A program made the position numbers and the translations under genes. A stretch of DNA of 64,000 nucleotides from Mangifera indica (lineage: Eukaryota; Streptophyta; Magnoliopsida; Sapindales; Anacardiaceae), in contig NC_058149.1 in NCBI RefSeq assembly GCF_011075055.1, positions 4,222,449-4,286,448 on the forward strand, in the 5' to 3' direction. The notes under the pieces are model-generated. The model did not search any database. It saw only the letters and a list, made by a program, of their open reading frames with translations, and was not told the origin of the DNA. Below are positions 59,346 to 64,000 of the stretch, in pieces (positions within the stretch are counted from its first letter, which is position 1; each line of letters opens with the position of its first letter).

Positions 59346-60359
59346 TTTCTAAATTTAACCTAAAAAATTCATGCCATAACCATTAGTATCAATAATAATA
59401 TGTCATGCTAAATCATCACAAAAATATTGTTAGTATTTTAGTCACAAAAAAAATACGATAAGGTATAGGGTTGAATCTGAATAGAGTTAGCTCGATTTTA
59501 AAGGTTTGTTCAATTTAAATTTGTTTAACTTAAACTTGAGCCAAGTTTAAGTTAGAAGAGTTGATTTGTTTTTGAAACCATTTGAACTCGACCTATAAGG
59601 AGTTTAGCTCAATTCGATTCGTGAGCCAAGGACGGTTTTTTCAGTTGAAACTTGGCTCGTAGTTCGATTTGGGTAAATGTCAAGAAATTATTAAAATAAC
59701 ATTATTTTTTCATTATTAGGTAAAATGGTGTCATTTTTTCAATGACTCACAAATTTGAATTTTGAATCTAAGTTACAAATCTAAGTTATAAATTTGCACC
59801 AAACTCGAGATAAATTATTTTCAGTTGAACCAAACTCAAATTATCCTTAATTTTGGTTTGACAAACTTAAGCTAAATTCAAACTAAACTATTTTTTATTC
59901 TGATCGAATTTAAGTTAGAAGGTGTTTATGTTTGATTTTGTTTGAATTCATCCTTAACCCTACTAAGGTAGGCTAAACAATTGAGAGCTCCTAATGCTGT
60001 GTTTATTTTAGGCCCAACAGAGTTTTTTCTTGGGCTTTTCTCATGCACTCATCCATTAGTATAAATTTGGCTTGGAACGTGGCTTCTTTCCTTTTCTCAA
60101 TCTACAAGGCCACATCCTTTTTCATCTACAAATCTGGTACACATTTTAACAGATTTAATATCCTGTAGCATCAGCCAATCAAAACCTTTCATATCACCGA
60201 CTCCACCTTTCAAAGCCACTAAACCGACAAGAAATCTCGAATAACAAATATATTCCAAACAAAGGCAACAATTTCCCACTTCCTAGTTTCTGTTGTTGTG
60301 AATAAGTTTTGCCATTTGCTCCATGGAATTTCTTGGTCCTTGATCAAAAAGCAGAAAAA
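59346..60359. other. Intergenic and promoter region of the NFU gene
   Basis: It contains a MITE-like element at 59467-59961. The last 300 bp probably include the promoter and 5' UTR of the NFU gene; no strong TATA box is evident, though TATAAATTT is at 60060. Confidence 0.45.
59467..59961. mobile_element. MITE-like element, family with 60790-61131
   Basis: Ends AGGGTTGAATCTGAA and, reverse-complemented, AGGGTTAAGGATGAATTC. Flanks share AAGGTA. The interior (GTTAGAAGAGTTGATTTG) recurs in NFU intron 2. Class not fixed. Confidence 0.5.
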
Positions 60360-62678
60360 ATGAAAGCACTTTTATCCGTCTCTAAGGTACACTCTTTATT
60401 TTCAATCTGCTGAATATAAATAGTTTTCTTCTGTTCAATGTCTTATTGTGCTTTTTTCACTATTTCTCCAGAACCCCATTTGTGATTTCAGTGGCTTTTC
60501 CTCGAAGAACAGCCCTTATCTCAGAGGTCAATTTAGTGGTGGATACATTCTTGGATTTAGCTTGAATCGTGGACGGAGAAAACATAAAGGTAAATTAAGT
60601 GTTGTATATTTGAGATTAACATCTGGAGTTTATTATACACATCTCCTGAGTTTTACTTCTTTCACAGGATGATTAAAAAGATGAGTAGGGTAACTGGAAA
60701 AGCCAACCATTAGTAACAGACAGGATAAAAGGAAAAATATCGAACACCTCTAGAGAAATTGATCTCTACCAATTAGATATCAACGACTACGATTGGACTT
60801 GAAATGAGTTGGTTTAGCTTGGTTTAGTTCAAATTTATTTAGTTTGAATTTGAGTCGAGTTTGAGTTAGAAAGGTTGATTTGTTTTTAAAACTGAGTCAA
60901 ATTTGTGTTAAAAGAGAGTTTAATTAGGTCTAACTCATAAGTCAAGAAATAGTTTAATTTCTTTCAAGTTTAGCATAATTGATTTAAACTATATTTTATT
61001 TGAGTCAAATTCGAACTGAAAGATATTCGAGCTCAAATTCGATTACATTAATACAAAACTCAAGTTAGGGTCAAGCTTGAGCTAGAGACAAAAATGTTTA
61101 ATTTGAGTTTGGGTCAAAAAACTATTTTAAATCCTATGAGGTAAAAAAAATTAAATTTAAACTTTATAATTTATATATTTATTAATTATTTTTTAAATTC
61201 AAAGTCACAAATAAGATTTTAAGAGTCTAAATGCATATTCTAAACTTTTAAAGATATATTATTATTTTACTTGAACCAAATTGTGAGTTTACATGCTCAC
61301 CAAACCGTGGAATTTAAAAACTTATCTTGCGAAAAACCAAAAATTTAATTCAATTTTGAAAAAAAAAAAAGAAGTTGGCAAAATGTTCATAGATTTTCGT
61401 TTTAGCGTCCTTCCTGACAGTACTGGGCTGGGTTTTTACACCATCACTGACTTTATTAATTAATTTATTTGTATTTTCTGGCTGTTTGAAGTAATTTATG
61501 AGTTTCTACTCTTTTCTCTTACCTTGGCTTGATTTGATTGAAGTAATTTCTTATTTTATGATCTTTTCTCTTAACTTGATGAATTAACTTTGAAGAGGAA
61601 AAAGAATTTACTGGTGTTATTGTTGAATGTTGAAGGACTTGTAGTTTCACCAAGCTGTGTCCTTCCTTTAACTGAAGAGAACGTGGAGAAAGTACTAGAC
61701 GAGGTGAGGCCTGGGTTGATGGCTGATGGAGGAAATGTAGCTTTACATGAGATAGACGGCCTCCTTGTGGTTTTGAAGCTACAAGGCGCCTGTGGGTCAT
61801 GTCCAAGCTCAACAATGACTCTCAAGAATGGAATCGAAGCTCGTCTCCGGGACAAAATACCGGAAATTCTGGAAGTGGAGCAAATCCTCGACACTGAAAC
61901 AGGTCTTGAGTTAAACGAGGGAAACATTGAAAAGGTCAGACAACATTCCTTTAAAAAGAGAGGTGTGTATAATTCAATTTAAATTGCAAAATCAGATCAA
62001 ACTGTTTAAAACGGTTTGGTTTGAGTTAATAAATTTTAGAATAACGGTTTACAGTTTTAGTTGTTGTTTGAATAGTTTTCAAACCAAACAAGTATATAGA
62101 ATTGTATTTGACAAAAAATTATCAACAACCAATTACGGACACCAATTGTTTTTTATAAATATTTTATCATTTTCTTTATACGGTTATTGTATATATATTT
62201 TATATTCATTTTACATGTTTATATGAAATATTTTAAAGTAAATTATTTTTAATTGGTTCAACTGTAATCCAAACTGGACCATTGGTTTGGTTTAAAACCT
62301 AAAATCATTTAATCTAGTTTTGAATTTTTTTTAAACTATTTTTTCAATTCGATTTGAAAAAGTTTTAAATTACGTCAAACTAGAGTGTGTACATTTTATA
62401 TAAAAATGTGGTACTTCACAAGCATTTTAATTTGCACGAATCTTTCTAATGCATATAAGTTTTCATGAGCATTGAAATATTTGCAGCTTCTTGGGGAGAT
62501 TAGACCGTACCTTGCCGGCACCGGAGGTGGATCACTTGAACTGGTTCAGATTGATGACTACGTTGTCAAAGTTCGACTCAGTGGTCCTGCAGCTGGAGTT
62601 ATGACTGTTCGAGTTGCTTTAGCACAGAAGTTGAGGGAAAAAATACCTACCATTGCCGCAGTTCAGTTGATAGATTGA
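60360..62678 (+). CDS. Plastid NFU2/NFU3-type iron-sulfur scaffold protein, 4 exons
   Basis: Exons 60360-60386, 60472-60589, 61645-61934 and 62487-62678 join in frame to 208 residues; introns are GT-AG. Residues 1-48 are rich in Ser and Arg with few acids ([11 protein letters not shown]), a plastid transit peptide. Residues 54-130 form the NFU domain: [33 protein letters not shown] and the cluster-binding loop GACGSCPSS, with C98 and C101. Residues 131-208 are the second, degenerate NFU-like domain ([36 protein letters not shown]) without cysteines. This two-domain layout is that of plastid NFU1-3; the wording fits NFU2/NFU3 better. They bridge subunits with a 4Fe-4S cluster and pass it to photosystem I and ferredoxin-type targets. 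Exon 1 is short and the start less certain than the rest. Copy intact. Confidence 0.9.
60790..61131. mobile_element. MITE-like repeat in NFU intron 2
   Basis: Shares GTTAGAAAGGTTGATTTG, GAGTTTGAGTTAGAA and other blocks with 59467-59961. It lies wholly within the intron (60590-61644), so it leaves the reading frame untouched. Confidence 0.5.
61985..62395. mobile_element. MITE-like repeat in NFU intron 3
   Basis: It fills most of intron 3 (61935-62486). Blocks AACGGTTTGGTTTGAG, ACGGTTTACAG and AATTCGATTTGAAAAAG match 28550-29070 in the opposite orientation. Confidence 0.5.
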
Positions 62679-63551
62679 TGAACAATGATGAGAATCCTGA
62701 TCATCAACTGTAAATCAAAGAACAGACAAACAGTTTTATACAATTTTTATGATAGAAATAGAATTATCATGGAGACATAAGTTTTTGTACCTGGAAAATG
62801 CATTTGTTGTATATTTATTTCCACAACTTTAATCCTAAATATAATTTGTTGTCCCCGATGATTTTGGTTGTTCATAAGATATTTTGTCACCGTACGCAAC
62901 CTAGGGCATTGTAAACGATAGACTATGATAAATCTATATGAGACATACAAAATTTTATTGTGCAATTCTTAACTCACCATAGGTGGTTGCTGTAATATAA
63001 CTAGTGAGGTCACTTGCCTCCACTGAAAATTTGAAATATATAAATTCTTTTATTAATTTTTTATTAATTTTAATTGGCAATGACACCCACTAAATATATA
63101 TTATCACCCCACTAGATCATTTTCTCAACTAAATCAACCATATTTTACGAGGCTTTTAGATCGTGTATATCCACTATAACAAACATCACTCTCTAAATGG
63201 GTCCTAATGGACATGTTCATGTATGTTTATAGAAGGATATAATTTGGTCTTTAGAACATGTGAGGTGAATATTTATATATCGAAGTTAAAAATACTTATG
63301 ACTATCTAACATATCATGCTTGTATGTTATCAACATTATTTATAGAGACATTTAATATCTCATCTATACCTTCTTAACCTCATCACTTTGAATTGGCAGC
63401 TAGACTCAAACATACATCTTTACTGCATCTTGCAACACATTTTATTATTTTTAGTTGGTTGGGAAAAGATGGTCTGTATCAATTCACACATTGTTTGATT
63501 CTATGTATCAACAACTAGTGGTACTTAAGTCACTGTTTTGGGACAACATGT
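62679..63551. other. 3' UTR and intergenic DNA after the NFU gene
   Basis: The first 100-200 bp probably hold the 3' UTR. I see no gene or clear repeat in the rest. Confidence 0.5.
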
Positions 63552-64000
63552 TGTAACATCCCTCTTTAAAATTACTATCCTCCGAAAAAGAAATGTTACA
63601 AATTAATATTCAAAGCGTTTATTTTTTTTTTTAAAAAATACTTTAAATTAAACTCATTACTAAAAGCGTTTAGAAATTATTTTAAGAAAATTGAAAATTT
63701 GAAAGGGAACAAAAGATATATATATTTCATATGAAAACTTATCTGAAAACATGAAGTAATCATATACAACTGTACAACCATCTCAAGAAGGTCAAAAGTC
63801 AACAAGAACATGCGACTGTATGCATGTAACATGAACCAGAGATAACCTGCTCCAACCAGATTTATCTTCGCTGACTTGACCCTGCCTTGCAACTACCACG
63901 ATCACCTGTACTTACAATCATGAAAGAAAAGGAAGTGAGAGATAAGAACACTTAGTAAGGGAAAAGAATTAAGTAAACTATCTCCTTTCTTGTTTTAACT
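63552..64000. mobile_element. Probable Gypsy LTR, cut off by the window edge
   Basis: It starts TGTAACATCCCTCTTT, as many plant Gypsy (Del/Tekay-type) LTRs do, and near the end has a GATCACCTGTACTTACAATC stretch followed by AAGTGAGAGATAAGAACACT and TTAGTAAGG, a pattern seen in such LTRs. No partner LTR or coding region is within view. Confidence 0.5.

Noticed and set aside
61571..61927. Minus-strand open frames over the NFU domain exon
   Set aside because: Antisense to a well-conserved NFU exon. Open because of codon composition.
1..64000. CRISPR array, bacterial operon or phage
   Set aside because: The window is plant nuclear DNA with spliced genes; no regularly spaced direct repeats of that kind exist.

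Overview
This window is nuclear DNA from a flowering plant, most likely a eudicot. The evidence is AT-rich sequence, spliced genes with GT-AG introns, a plastid-type NFU scaffold gene, and dense plant LTR retrotransposons (Copia and Gypsy), hAT and Mutator-like DNA transposons. I cannot name the species.

Four host genes are supported. (1) 2588-7399 (+), about 15 exons: a coiled-coil protein of the SSX2IP/ADIP/Msd1 microtubule minus-end anchoring family. (2) 29759-30370 (+), one exon: a DUF688-type protein of unknown function. (3) 44473-39206 (-), 3 exons: a small plastid-targeted protein that resembles the N-terminal part of the DUF1517/FLAP1 family but lacks the large domain. (4) 60360-62678 (+), 4 exons: a plastid NFU2/NFU3-type iron-sulfur scaffold.

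The rest is mostly mobile DNA, and it can be read as nested insertions because target-site duplications (TSDs) survive. 8772-22130 is a decayed SIRE-like Copia element on the minus strand; its left LTR holds a TIR element (9599-10309) and its right LTR holds a gag-protease-only Gypsy element (17759-21740). 22603-25913 is a Mutator-like element with a 9-bp TSD. It carries a mutated transposase on one strand and a DUF1985-type gene remnant on the other. 31379-36977 is a second Copia element with a hAT-type MITE in its 5' LTR. 40461-43706 is a deleted Copia element inside an intron of gene 3, which also holds a small endogenous pararetrovirus remnant (39660-39955).

44745-45813 is an internally deleted derivative of the longer hAT element at 49902-52762. 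47931-59340 is a Gypsy element on the minus strand whose LTRs have taken in four later arrivals: a TRIM-like element, the hAT element, a solo LTR and a long-TIR MITE. Its pol also contains a near-perfect inverted duplication with an extra direct copy, a likely reverse-transcription template-switch scar. The right edge (63552-64000) looks like the start of another LTR.

No tRNA, rRNA or CRISPR array was recognised. Nothing here is a clear new molecular machine. The most unusual items are the DUF1985 remnant lying antisense to a transposase inside one MULE with a CpG-rich palindromic motif cluster, the gag-PR non-autonomous Gypsy, the snap-back palindrome, and the short FLAP1-like plastid protein. 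All coordinates and boundaries were read by eye.
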